A stretch of 64,000 nucleotides of DNA from Ligustrum vulgare (taxonomy: Eukaryota; Streptophyta; Magnoliopsida; Lamiales; Oleaceae), in the NCBI GenBank assembly GCA_963555705.1, contig OY743171.1, positions 24,608,852 through 24,672,851 of the forward strand. The letters are read 5' to 3'. The notes under the pieces are model-generated. The model had not been told where the DNA came from. It searched no databases and worked only from the letters and a program-made list of their open reading frames with translations. Position numbers and translations under genes: made by a program. Shown here piece by piece: positions 24,200-35,384 of the stretch; the first letter of the stretch is position 1, and the number at the start of each line of letters is the position of its first letter.

Positions 24200-25230
24200 A
24201 GACCCTTCTCTTGAACAAATTGCAATCATTTAAGAATATCCAGATGGATTTCCAGATGATCTTTATGATCTACCACCTGGAAGAGAGATTGAATTCGTCA
24301 TCGATCACGTGCCTGGGTAGCTCCAATATCCAAGACACGGTATCAGATGGCTCTTGTAGAACTTAAAGAGCTCAAAGAGCAGCAATAGGATCTCATGGAC
24401 AAATGTTTTGTTCAACCTAAATTTTCATCATGAGGTGCTCCTGTGCTATTCATAAAGAAGAAAGATGGTCCTATAAGACTTTACATATATTACGTAGAGT
24501 TGGACAAGGTGATGACAAAGAATAAATATCCATTGCGAAGAATTGATGATCTGTTTCATCAGCTTCAAGTTACAATGTATTTTTCTAAGATTATTCAGCG
24601 ATCTGATTTACAATCAGTTGAGGACAAAGAAGAAGACATTCGAAAGCCAACTTTCCATACTAAATATGGGCATTATGAGTTCTTAGTGATGCTGGTTGGG
24701 TTAACGGATACTCTTGCGACATTTATGCACTTAGTACATCGGATCTTCAAAGAATACCTGGATCAAATTGTCATAGTCTTATGGATCTATTCGAGGTCTG
24801 ATGAAGAATATGAAAGACATTGGAGAATTGTGCTTCAAAAGCTTAGAGGAGAGAAATTATTTGCTATGTTTTAGAGGTGTGAGTTCTGGCTGAATATAGT
24901 GTCATTCTTGGGACATATTGTATCATGGAAAGCCAATGAGGTTGACACAAGTAAAAAAAAAAAAAGCGAGGCAACCCAAAATTTGTTTAAGCTCTCTAAT
25001 GTTAAGGAAGTTCACAGCAACCTTGGATTAGTTGGTTACTATCGAAGAGTTGTGGAAGGATCTTTCCAAGATTGTCTCACCTTTGAGTGAGTTGACTAGA
25101 AAGGATACAAAATCTCAGTTGGGTGCGGATTGTGAACAGAGTCTTGAAAAGGTAAAGATGCGGTTTACAACTACGCCCATTTTAACCATTCCATGGGGAA
25201 GTGAAAGGTTAGTAATTTACAGTAATGCTT
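24200..25230 (+). pseudogene. Chromovirus reverse transcriptase remnant
   Basis: Recognisable blocks in order: a FPDDLYDLPPGREIEF entry segment at about 24250, LKELKEQ and GAPVLFIKKKDG at 24360-24475, YPLRRIDDLFHQLQ at 24528-24570, KYGHYEFLVM at 24663-24692, YLDQIVIV, and FLGHIVSWKANEVD at about 24905-24945. The catalytic Y/F-x-D-D box is destroyed: where the family has F-I-D-D-I-L-V-Y-S, this copy has LWIYSRS. Stops occur at 24318, 24387, 24431 and 24872, and an A-run (24953-24964) is a likely shift site. It cannot copy RNA. Confidence 0.9.
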
Positions 25231-25560
25231 AATTGAAGGGGCTTGGGTGTGTAATTATGAAACATGGAAAGGTGATTGTCTATGCTTCAAGACAGCTGTA
25301 GGAGCATGGAAAGAGTTATCAAACTCATGACCTCAAGTTGGCAGCTGTCACATTTGCATTAAAGACACGGAGGTACTATCTTTACGGGATTGGATGTGAG
25401 ATCAATAAAAGTCTCAAATACTATTTCACTCAGAAGGAATTGAACATGAAATAGCGCAGATGGTTGGAACTTGTCGAGGATTATGACTGTGGTATTAATT
25501 ATCATCCTGGCAAGGCTGTAGCTGATGCACTTAGTAGAAAGAGTCATGGAACAATGGTTT
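25231..25560 (+). pseudogene. Chromovirus RNase H remnant
   Basis: Blocks: LGCVIMKHGKVIVYASRQL, THDLKLAAVTFAL, RYYLYG, then RRWLELVEDYD and HPGKAVADALSRKS, which is the standard end of the Ty3/gypsy RNase H and connection domain. Stops lie within (for example after ASRQL and after LNMK). RNase H removes the RNA strand during reverse transcription. In intact relatives the catalytic aspartates lie in Y-C/T-D-A and T-D-H-K motifs; the first reads Y-S-N-A here and the second is not preserved. Confidence 0.85.
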
Positions 25561-25639
25561 CCTTACAAGTTGTTCCAAAAAAAAAAAAATATTTGCTTAT
25601 TGATATTCAAAGGTTTGAGTTAGAAATAGTTCCAAAAGG

Positions 25640-26640
25640 TAAGTTGGGTATCTCGCCAACATGACTTTGGAACCGACGTTGCTTGAGAAAATCAAAGTTT
25701 TGCAGTTAGAGGACCCCAAAACTTCAAAAGTTCGCATTGAGGTAACTGACGGAAAGCATACTGATTTCATTATCACTGCAGATGGTGCCCTTCGGTATGG
25801 TGGTAGATTGGTGGTCCCTAGTAATAAGGAGTCGAAGCAAGAAATCTTGCAAGAAGCTCACACCACTCTTACTCAATTCAACCTGGAAGTACCAAGATGG
25901 TTCGAGATTTAAGGAAACATTTCTAGCGAATTGGTATGAGTCGGGACATGGCAGATTATGTTTAGCATTGTCTCACTTATCTGCAAGTTAAGGCAGTACA
26001 TCAACGACCTTCCGGTTTAGTATAGCCTCTCATGATTTCGGAGTGGAAGTGGGAACGGATAAGCATGGATTTTGTTGTTGGCTTACCTATGACAAAAAAA
26101 GGCTATAATTCTATCTGGGTAACTGTTGATCGCCTTACTATGTCAGCACTTTCTACAAGTAAAGACTACTTATAATATGGAAAGTATTCGGAGTTATATG
26201 AGACAGAAATTTTCAGACTTTATGGAATGAATTCCCTTATCCATTATGGGTGATCGCGACCCAAAAGAAAATTCACTTCCTCATTTTTGAAAAGTCTACA
26301 TAAGGCCATGGGTACTCAATTGAAATTCAGCGCAGCCTTTTACCACAGACAAGTGGATAGTCAGAGAGGACAATTCAAACCCTGGAAGACATGTTGAGAG
26401 CTTGCATTATTAATTTTTAGGTACATGAAACGAATTGCTCCCATTGGTTGAGTTCTCCTATCACAATAGCTATCAAGCTTCTATCTGCATGGTCACGTAT
26501 GAGGCACTATACGGGAAGAAGTGTAGATCGCCATTTCATTGAGATGACATAGGAGAAAGAAAGTTATTGGGTCCAGAAATAGTACAACAAACAACAAAAG
26601 TTGTTGAAAAGATTCGTCAGCGGATGAAAATTGCACAGAG
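25640..26640 (+). pseudogene. Chromovirus integrase remnant
   Basis: The N-terminal part covers KVLQLEDPKTSKVRIEV and a residual zinc-binding region around 25845-25990. It is followed by EWKWERISMDFVVGLP at about 26039-26086, WVTVDRLTMSA, and KAMGTQLKFSAAFY at about 26305-26343. These are the core blocks of Tekay-type integrase. The frame shifts repeatedly and carries many stops. Integrase normally joins the cDNA to host DNA; this copy is dead. Confidence 0.85.
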
Positions 26641-27118
26641 TAGAAAAAAAAAAAAAAAGCTATGCAGACAGAAGAAGGAAACCATTAGAATTCGTTGCAG
26701 GTGACATGATCTTTTTGAAGGTAGTTCCTATGAAAGGAGTTATGAGATTCGGGAAGAAAGGAAAGTTTAGTCCGCGATTTGTTGGTCCCTTTGAAATACT
26801 TGAAAAGGTGGGTGACCAAGCTTATCGGATTGCATTACCACCATCACTATTTGGTGTTCACAACGTATTTCATATCTCGATGTTGGGTAAGTACATTTCG
26901 GATCCTTCTCATATTCTCAGCTATGAGTCACTTGATCTTCGTGAAGATCTAACTTATGAGGAAGCACCTGTGAGGATCTTAATGAAGGCAGATAAGGAAC
27001 TTAGGAGAAAGAAGATAACACTAGTTAAAGTCCTTTGGAGGAATCATGCAGTAGAAGAGGCTACTTAAGAACGCGATAACGAAGTACGTGCCAAGTATCC
27101 ACACATTTTTGATAAGTT
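26631..27118 (+). pseudogene. Integrase C-terminal GPY/F-type region and chromodomain
   Basis: An open frame from 26631 gives GDMIFLKVVPMKGVMRFG, KFSPRFVGPFEILEKVG, YRIALPP and VFHISMLGKY. A chromodomain-like segment follows: VLWRNHAVEEAT, a TAA stop (27066-27068) where intact relatives have tryptophan, then ERDNEVRAKYPHIF to 27110. Chromodomains guide insertion toward particular chromatin. Apart from that stop this is the least damaged stretch of the polyprotein. Confidence 0.9.
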
Positions 27119-27130
27119 TTAATTTAATTT

Positions 27131-27160
27131 CGAGGACGAAATTTCTTTTCGGGGGTAAGG
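27131..27160 (+). other. Polypurine tract region of the chromovirus
   Basis: CGAGGACGAAATTTC at 27131-27145 is followed by a G-rich TCGGGGGTAAGG just before the 3' LTR at 27164. It primes plus-strand DNA synthesis in the family. Confidence 0.85.
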
Positions 27161-27163
27161 AAT

Positions 27164-30100
27164 TATAATACTGCTTTTCATTGTTATGTGCATCTTTAAA
27201 TTCCATGTGACATTTATATTAATGTTATTATAAATTTTAAATTTGATAAAGTTTTATGTCAATGATTTGAATTATTTTGCAGTGGAAGGACTTGGACGCC
27301 GTCACGATCAATGTGCCAATTAGAAAGTTCTTAGATTGTTTATGTGCAATTCTATGTGTAATTGTTTATTTTATTACCTAGGCTTGCTAATTTTATGTAA
27401 TTAAGTTTTAAATAGCCAAATTTGATTTGACTTGAAAGTGGGATAAAGTTTTATGGCAATTTTATTTAAAGATACTTGTTACCCTCAATTTACCAAATTG
27501 AAGAGAGCGAAGGGACTGATTTGTAAATTACCAAATATTAAATCTTAAACCTAACACCTAAAATCGATCTCTCAGTCTCGTCTCTCCCTCATATCTCAGT
27601 CTCGTCTCGTCGCGTCTCTTCTCTCCCTCACCTCACGCAGCAGCCACCCCAAATCGCATCTACCTCACGATTTCTTCCCCTGCCGCCGACAACCTCACAC
27701 CACCGGCACCTCTCTAACTGGCGACCATCTCCCCGACACCGGTAAAGCCCCCTCCCCTCTTTATCTTTCCTCGGTACACACAAGCAACCACACACTGTCG
27801 AATGCACACCCCTGGGCTACTGCTTTCACACACCGATGTTTACACACACAATGCGGTTGCATAAATTGATTGTATGTATGTATTGATGAATATATGTGTA
27901 TATATATGTGCATAAATTTTTACAGTATTTTCAGACTTCAAAAATTAGTTATTTAGTTTGGTTAAATGATATTTTAATTTAATTTTGAGATTATAAATGT
28001 ATGTTCAAATTTGGGGAAAGTTGTATACAGATATATATTTCAATTTTAAATTTATGGAGTTTGTAAATTGAATTTTAGTTGAATTTCAAATTTCAAATTT
28101 AACTTTTCAAATTTGGGGAATGATATAGAGGTTTGTGTAAAATCTCAGAATATTGAAATATTGGAATTTAGGTTGTCTTTTGGTTGAGCTCCGTTTTAAC
28201 TTTTATTAATAGTTTAAATTTTTAGAATTTCATATTTAAGAACGTTAAGGATTTTGTATTGAGATGCCTGTCAAGCTTTCAGTTGGTTAATTGATTTTCT
28301 ATCGATTTGGATAAATTCGAGAACTTCAGGTTTATGAGTAGTAGAATGTTAAATGGAATTGTCCATATGAAATTTAGGTTGTGATGAATATTTCATAGTT
28401 TTTGACTTTTGTGCAATTTGATAAGATTTCAAATTTGTCCTTGAAGTAAATCTCTTATTTTGAATATGGTATTATATGTGTTGGACATATAACGTAAGGT
28501 CACGTTTGAGTTAAATTGAGTTTTTGCCTGATTAGGATTTTTGTTTAGTATTGAAGTGAATAGTGAAATGTGTTTTCAAACTAAAATTATATTTTATATT
28601 TTACTTAATGAATGTATATAAATTAGGATATTTGGGCACATTGACGTCACGGGAAGTCAAGGCTCCTCCACTTGCAAATCTATATAACAGTAAATATTAA
28701 GGAAGTCAGTAGAGATGGCAAAAAAATTCGATCAGCCTCGTTGATCCGTCGACCTGATCCGATCCGATCCGAAAAAATCCCAATCCGTGGATCGACGGAT
28801 CTAAATTTATGTGATCCGCCCTGATCCGAAAATTCACGGAGCGGATTTGGATCGGGGCTGATCCGATCCGCCCCGATCCACGATCCAACATTTTTTTTTA
28901 ATATAATTTTTTATCATGTATAAAAATCTATTATGTAAATTTTGTAACAAACTTTAATTTCTGGAAATATCCTGCAATCTTTGCATTTTAAAGAAAACAC
29001 ATTTTTCATATTCTTCATTTGAAGAAAGAATTCCAATAAGTGATGGCAAAAAAACTCGATTCGTTGAATCGGCGAATTGGCCTCTATACGTCTCGTTTCA
29101 ATAAAATAGATAAAATTTAATAAAAAATAATTTTTAAAAATTTTTTTAAAAGATTTAATTTAAAATATATTTAAAAAAATTTAAAAAAATTAAAAAAAAA
29201 ATAATTCGGCGGATCGGTCCACGAATCAGTGGACCGATCCGCCCCAACCCGAACCTGATCCGCCCCGACCCGACCCGACCCGAAATTTGACGGATCGCGG
29301 AGCAAATCCGGATTGGACCAAAAAAAATTCGGGGCGGGGCGGATCAGGGTCCGATCTGCCCCGTTGCCAACACTAGACGTTAAGTAAGTAAACTTCCCCC
29401 TATTTTTATCAAAGTTGAACGTAAATGTGAAATAAATGTGTAAATGATTGTATTGCAACTTACTTGCTTTGATGAATTTCGTTTATTTTACGATGGACTG
29501 TTAAACCGCTTTGCGGTGGGAAAGTGAATGTTAAACCGCTTTATAGTGGAAATGTGAATGTTAATCTGGTTCCAAATAAGAATTGCCCACTGCTCTCCGA
29601 TTGATTAGAAGATATACCAAGTGAGCTCACGATGGAAATGAAGTGAAAGTTTTGAAATGTTAAGTGAAAGTTGAAAAGTTTGAAAGTTCTGGAAAGTAAA
29701 GTAAATGAGGATACATATTTCAAATTTTTAAAGCATTTCATGTCACAAGCTTGCATTTCATGCATAAAGTTTACTTACTGAGCTTTAGCTCACCCCAATC
29801 CCTCACCAACATTTCAGGTGATGAAAGTTAGGTGATCTGCAGAGAGCACTAGCGGCTGACTCAGACAGTACTCATAATTCAATTTCTTTTAGGAATGAAT
29901 CAAGGGCTTTCACAAATTATTTTATTGCTTATTCTTTTAATTGATAAATTTTTTGAATTAGTTTGTCGGTTTGTGTTAAAATAAGTATGGTATTTCCCGG
30001 TGATTAGTTTAAATCATAATGAATAAGTAAAAAAATTATTTACTTTAACATGGTATCGTATTAGCGATTGATTTACCTCTTGCTTCATTTGTTAAAGTTT

Positions 30101-30379
30101 ATTTATTTGGAATTATTATTTTGAGGAGTTTGGGATTGATTGAAGTGGTTTTGGTAATGTTGGATGTTGAATGAATTGAGAATTTTTGTTTTGAAATAGT
30201 TGTGGTGTCCCTCTATAGGTTGGTTAACTCCAATTTATAGAGGAGACTCTGCCGAAATTCTGTAAGAATTTTATAATAGAAAAGTGAAAAATGTAATATT
30301 TAAAAGGATTTATTTCCGCATATAAAGTGTAAGGAAGTTAACATGCCTAAGTTTAAGATCTTGAATTTGGGGTGTTACA
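27164..30379 (+). repeat. 3' LTR of the chromovirus, with hAT insertion and an internal deletion
   Basis: It starts TATAATACTGC (TG changed to TA) and ends GTGTTACA. Compared with the 5' LTR it carries the 666-bp hAT-like insertion at 28710-29375 plus 8-bp target duplication. It lacks about 270 bp corresponding to roughly 22172-22442. These differences account for its length of 3216 bp against 2804 bp. Open frames here are LTR sequence. Confidence 0.93.
28710..29375. mobile_element. Non-autonomous hAT-like element in the chromovirus 3' LTR
   Basis: The left end reads TAGAGATGGCAAAAAAATTCG and the right end, reversed, TAGTGTTGGCAACG: imperfect terminal inverted repeats of the hAT 'CAGGGATGGCAAAA' type. 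The flanking 8-bp sequences are GAAGTCAG (28702-28709) and GACGTTAA (29376-29383). The 5' LTR shows the empty site GACGTCAA, so both are diverged copies of one 8-bp target. Both arms are rich in GATCCG/CGGATC and are partly complementary. A second TGATGGCAAAAAAACTCG start at about 29041 suggests a composite of two related ends. No transposase is encoded. Confidence 0.85.
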
Positions 30380-30578
30380 GATAGTTTTAGATAATTTGAT
30401 ATTTAACTTTCTTAGGTAATTAACAAAACAAAAACTTGATTTTATTTGTTTCGGTTAAGGTTAATAACCTAAGATAATAGATTGTCTCAATCCTCGTGGA
30501 TACGATACTTGGGTTCACAATCAATTATATTACTTGTCGATTTGTACACTTGCATTAAGGAAATAATGAAACAAAGAC

Positions 30579-31088
30579 TAACACATTATAGTAGTATTCC
30601 ATCTGGTTGTTTTTTGTATAACACATCATCCAATAACACGAAATTCAGGATGCTTCAATGTTCTCTCTATCCTGCTACCTGGTTCTTTCAGAAAACTCCT
30701 TATTTATTGTCTAATATATTAATTCTTCATCCTCTATACAAAGGATATTTGATTCAATCTTCTTTCATTGTATAAAAGATCTGAATATTTCACCTTTGCA
30801 TTTAAGAGTTCCAAGGGGATATGTGTGAATCCTGAAATTGTTTGGCCAAAGTCGTTGGCCATGTGATTGTACATTCTAGAGATATACTGGATCTCCATTT
30901 GATCAAACATATCGATTAATACTCAGGCGATATCATATAGGCCCTTCACTAAATCCCTTTGACATTTAAATGATCATACGAGTTGGTAAACTCTAATTGG
31001 GAATCTCCTTTTATTATGAAGCATGAGCATCCATCTCCGCTTATAGTTCTAAATCCATTAGCCAGGCTTCATATTCCACTTGATTGTT
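30579..31088 (-). pseudogene. Tat copy B: start of integrase and end of second RNase H
   Basis: This aligns with 9945-10530 of copy A (shared GTATAACACATCATCC block near 30615 and 9985). At the high-coordinate end the minus strand gives QVEYEAWLMDLEL, matching the N-N-E-A-E-Y-E-A-C block of the second RNase H of Tat elements. It is cut at 31089 by an LTR insertion and at 30579 by Athila. Stops are frequent. Confidence 0.65.
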
Positions 31089-32602
31089 TGTTAATAAGTG
31101 CATTTTATACACTTATTTGTATGTCTAAGTTAGATTATATTATTGTCATTCTTGAATAATTGCTACTTAATTGCTTTATATTTTTTTACATTATAGGAAT
31201 TTTCCCAAAGTCATAGAAATGAAGCACGAAAGTGGAAAAAATGGGCATTTGAATGTCATTTGGCGCTTATAGGAGCAAAATCGATGATGGAATCGTCAAC
31301 CGGAATTTCCAAGGAAAGATAAGTGGAAGAATCAAAGTTTGAGAGCTTAAATTGAAGAAGGATTGAAGTTTGGAAGAAGATTTGAAGAGTTTTGAAAGTT
31401 CAGGGATCTAGCTGTCACAAGCAAAAGATGAAGGACTCGCATACAAATAAAGTTCAAGGCCAACTTAAATGTACCAAAAAAGATGGAAATCTCACTGCAG
31501 GTGTTGAACTACACGACCACGGACCCGAGACATAGTGGCTATGCTAAAATTTTGAAATTAACAGAACCTATTTTGGTTCTACTTCGTGGCCACCAGAAGT
31601 TAGCATGCGCGGCCACGCAGTTATCCGAGGTCCAGTGGGAGAAAGCCCATGCGTGATTTTTAACCCTGTTTTGACTAGGCTTTGGGGAGAATCTATAAAA
31701 GCAACCTTCATGCATGAGAATAGGACTTTTGCACACATACTCTTGAGGCACAATTCACCATCAGAGCTTGAAGATTTTAGAGGCTACAGTGAAGGCAAAG
31801 GCAAGGAGACTTGGAGATAACATCGCAGAAGACAATTCTTGGCGCAAGAGTTCTTCTATTCTTTCTTCAAATTACTCATTGATATTTACTTTAATTATTT
31901 ACTGCGTTTTGGTTTTCGATATTATAATTAACTAAACTATTTGTTGGGATCAAATGATGTAGTGTATTTTGACGCCTTTAATTTCACTACTCAAGTTTTA
32001 CGGTCTAATTGCATGTGTATGGTTTTATTTTGTGTTCAATGCATGAATTAACTAGCCACTAATTCATTGATTAACTGGATCATTTTCATAATCCAAGAGG
32101 TGAGCTAATGATCTAGACCTAAAAATAAAACCCGGTAATTGAATGAGCGATAGAGATATACATTCGTTGTTATTACGATCTAATTTGAGTTCTTGTATTT
32201 CATGCACCTAATCATTACAACCAGTTGTTCGTTAACATGATTGACTAATTATGTAGAATTGATTTAAACTTGAGAGGGGTATTTCATGTGCATAAGTGAG
32301 CTCGACCGATCACATTAATAGATTAAGACTTGAGTGAGGTGATTAAAGGTATTAACTACGTGAAACCATGAAATCCCAACTTTACACGAATTGAGTTAAC
32401 AACACATTTTGTTCAATTGCTTACATTCTTTTAGTTTTATTATTAAATTCTACACAAATCAAATCATTGTCTTCCAAATAGAGTAGAAATTAGAATGTCG
32501 TTGATAATTAATACTAATCCCCGTAGGTACGATAACTCGGACTTTAAATGTCCACTATATTACTTGAATGTGACATCGTATACTTACGATTAGCAAACAT
32601 CA
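31089..32602 (+). mobile_element. LTR (solo type) inserted in Tat copy B RNase H
   Basis: It starts TGTTAATAAGTGCATTTTATACACTTATTTG. It ends with 'CCCCGTAGGTACGATAAC ... TACTTACGATTAGCAAACATCA', the pattern of Tat/Athila-group LTRs. Copy A (10530-10560) shows the uninterrupted Tat sequence. The flanks TTGTT and TTAGT match only 3 of 5, so exact borders are uncertain. A reversed fragment of a related LTR, with the same 'GTGGCCGCGCAG' block, lies at 54801-55268. The open frames at 31539-31820 are LTR sequence. Confidence 0.6.
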
Positions 32603-34259
32603 TTAGTGTAGAAGTCCCTCATCACAAAGTTGAAATTCTTGCCTCATGTGACTAATTAACACCATACCAATCCTTGATCCCCTGGATATCTTTGAGCCAT
32701 CAAAGTACATGGTCCAAGGAAATATCTCACAAGTACTTGCTTCTTATTTGATTTCATTAAGGATTCCCACACATGGGTGATCATGTAGGAAATCGACCGT
32801 AGCCTGAATCTTTAATTCCCTTTAAGGTACATGTTGGATGTAAAATACAGATAAAGACAGAGACCAAAAACCAATTCTTTGGTGTAAGACTGGGCGAAAA
32901 AATGTGTGCTTATTAATTTTATCTTGGAGACTAAGTACATAGTTACAGACCGTAAATAGGCCCTCAATTTTGTACAAGTGAAATACAAGGGTAGACACAT
33001 TTTTTCCATAGGAGAATTACTACATTCACATTTTAATAATTGCCTACTAAGATAATAAATGTCTCTTACCTCACTCAGATGATCTACTTCGAAGATCATA
33101 TCCGCAATTGGTTGTTATTCAATTGATAAATAAAGCTTCATTGGTCGCTCGGGTAGAGGAGAAACCATAAGGGCCTTGACAAACAAAAGCCTCTTGCTAT
33201 TACGTGTTCCGGATGAATTCGTCTTGTTTCCTTAGCCTTAGGATTGCTGAAAAGACTTTTGTTCGACCTGCACAATTGGAAATAAGTCTCCTTAAAAAAT
33301 TAATTTGGTTCAAAAACTTTTGAAATTTATTTTTGTTACTAGGTGGTTTAGCCTCTACAATTGCTCTAGACTTGTTCTTGTCAATTTCAATTCCTCTTTG
33401 ATGTACCAAAAATTAGAGGAAACTACCAGAGCTCACTCCTAAAGCACATTTTAGTATTGTCTCATTCGTTCAAGTGAGAGTTTTGATTGATCAAAATGAT
33501 CACTAGTTTTTACTAACTTGACCACTATATCATCCACATACACCTCAATTAAATCTTTAATTATGTTGTGGAAGATTAGGTTCCTGGCCCATTGGTAAAT
33601 AACTCAAGCATTTTTTAGACTGAAAGGCATTACTATCAATTGATAACACCCTAAACCGCACGGACATCTAAACCTTGTTTTATTAATATGGTCCTTCGAA
33701 ATACAGATTTGGTTTCATCCAGATATGAATCCATGAAGGAATACACTTTATGGGGAGTCAACTATGGACATAAGTTAATCTTCTTTGGGCATTTCCAAGT
33801 TCAAATTCCTAAAGTCTGCACATACTCTCATTTTGCAAGTTTTCTTCATAAAAGGGACTGTGTTAGACATCCATTAAAATTATGTGGTCATTCTAATAAC
33901 CTTGGCTTTAAAAAAAATGATCATTTTTCTTCTTAACTCCAGGTAAGATGTTCGGTCCAAATTTCCTTTAGGTTTTTTGTGAGGTGCGCAATTGGGTCTA
34001 AATAGGTAGCCTATGTTCAACTAGTAGTATTCCCATGTAAATATAAATCTTTACATTCTTTTAAGATAGACAAGAGTTCTAGGCTTACCTCCTCATTGAA
34101 GATATGACTGATAAATGTTAGACGATTTTCTCCTTTATCTCAAAGGTTAACTTCCTTTAAGGGGTTTTGTACTTTGGAAAATCCTTTTTTCTCATCCATG
34201 TTCAATATACTCCAACGGTTTTATGTCTTCATTCAGGTCACTTTCTCTAAGATAGTCAA
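32603..34259 (-). pseudogene. Tat copy B: reverse transcriptase and RNase H remnants
   Basis: On the minus strand, RT C-terminal blocks at 33409-33200 read MVHQRGIEIDKNK and NQINFLRRLISN (family: G-I-E-V-N-P-x-K and F-L-G-x-v-N-f-l-r-R-F-I). RNase H at 33060-32812 gives IYYLSRQL, MEKMCLPLYF, KLRAYL and LCLYLYF. The second RNase H start lies near 32740-32690, reading MYFDGSK. RT N-terminal blocks lie at 34.2-33.5 kb, more decayed. The order is Gag-Pol order on the minus strand. Frames are broken, so nothing functional is expected. Confidence 0.8.
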
Positions 34260-34720
34260 CCTGACACCAATGTCATTTCGTCCCCATCTTGAACTACTCT
34301 AATTGGTTCGTAGTTTCCTTTATACATGAAATATTCTCAGAGTTAGTTTCGGTTGAAAAATGTTAATCGTCATTCTGAACAATCTATTCTTTATTTTCCT
34401 AATTCTAGAATACAAGGAATTGGTGAAGAGGGGAAGGTATGCACCTACTTCCATATATCCAATCACGTTCAATTAGGACATCGTAATTGGTAGGCTCCTC
34501 TATTAGGAAGAATTTTGTAGTTCTGGTCGTTCTACCTAAAGTTAGGTCTAAAGGGATCACTTATTTCGCTGATGTTGCTCCACCGTTGAGCCTAGTCAGG
34601 ATGACTTCATTTAGTATAAGACTTTCTTCTAATTAGGTGAACTTCTTTAGCATCCTGTAAGGAATGACATTGATTGATGTTCCATTGTCGATTAAGACCT
34701 CCGCTATAGATTTTTCATTG
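34260..34720 (-). pseudogene. Aspartic protease remnant of Tat copy B
   Basis: The minus strand gives TINVIPYRMLKKF, a TSAK block, a PLDLTLGRTTRTTKFF block and RDWI, the Tat protease order. The catalytic D-x-G-S just upstream is represented by a DNGTSI-like remnant near 34690. A stop follows TSAK, as in copy A, so that stop may predate the separation of the two copies. Confidence 0.7.
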
Positions 34721-34985
34721 GTCATTGTACAAATATTTATAGTCTAAAGCGTTTAGTTAATTTATGAGTTGGTTTATGAAACATCACCTTTTTGATAGTC
34801 TATTTCCATGTTTTCCTTGTCTTCGGTTCCATCCTCTTCCACATCCATTATATCCATTTCCATCAGCTATTTAGTTCTGTCCTTAGTTGATGGTACATCT
34901 ATACTAGAAGATTCCCCTTTGACGTTTACTTTGTACTTTTCAGTGCTAGAAATTCTTCTTTTAGTTTGGGTATCCCATACAATAT

Positions 34986-35384
34986 TTAGTAATCAAAGTT
35001 ACGTCCAGAAGGTTCATCTAGCAAGCCCATGGCTGGATTTCCTACTTCATATAGTTCCTTTAATAGTCTGTTGTAGGATATCTTCACTCTCCTCGCTTTA
35101 GCCCTTAGGTCAGTTTCTTCTTCGACATCAGTCAGGTCTTCATCCTTAGAAGCAGGTCGTTTTGAAGACTTGAAAAGTGTCCACCCAGTTGAACATCTTA
35201 AAAATGATGGTACTGTCACCTGTAACTTTATGCTAGGTGTCTCTCCCCAAGCTATTGGCTGTGGAATCATGTTGGAGGATCCTCTCCAACCCGTAGTCAT
35301 TGGAACTGCATTGAAGGGCTCTTTCCATCCTGTAGGTGGTGGAATTATACTCGGAGGTTCTCCCCATCTTGTAGGTGGTGGCAT
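34986..35384 (-). pseudogene. Gag-protease spacer of Tat copy B with 13-residue proline/tryptophan repeats
   Basis: An open frame of 132 codons. Its first half holds four tandem 13-residue units of the pattern P-P-P-T-x-W-x-E-P-x-S/N-x-I/V (39-bp DNA period, about 35230-35384). The second half is acidic then basic (DEDLTDVEEETD, RAKARRVKI). Tat elements have long, poorly conserved linkers here. No enzymatic role is apparent. Confidence 0.6.

Larger units (their letters stand above)
20531..30379 (+). mobile_element. Tekay-like Ty3/gypsy chromovirus, full-length but lacking gag
   Basis: Structure: 5' LTR 20531-23334, primer-binding site 23340-23351, decayed protease, RT, RNase H, integrase and chromodomain 23860-27118, polypurine tract 27140-27160, 3' LTR 27164-30379. 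The 5-bp target duplication GATAG lies at 20526-20530 and 30380-30384. Domain order and the sequence blocks place it with Tekay/Del chromoviruses. Only about 500 bp separates the primer-binding site from the protease, so gag is absent. It lies inside the truncated Athila 3' LTR. Confidence 0.93.
20520..30573 (+). repeat. Truncated 3' LTR of Athila, split by the chromovirus insertion
   Basis: Only the last 200 or so bases of the LTR remain: AATTTGATAG at 20521-20530, continuing at 30385-30573 after the chromovirus. This matches 14436-14549 of the 5' LTR and then runs on to ATGAAACA at 30573. AAGAC follows at 30574-30578 and matches 13123-13127, which marks the Athila target-site duplication. 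The first roughly 1.2 kb of this LTR is deleted. Confidence 0.7.

Noticed and set aside
25661..27068. Long integrase and chromodomain open frames as evidence of an active chromovirus
   Set aside because: The RT active site is lost, gag is missing and stops are frequent; the element cannot be autonomous.
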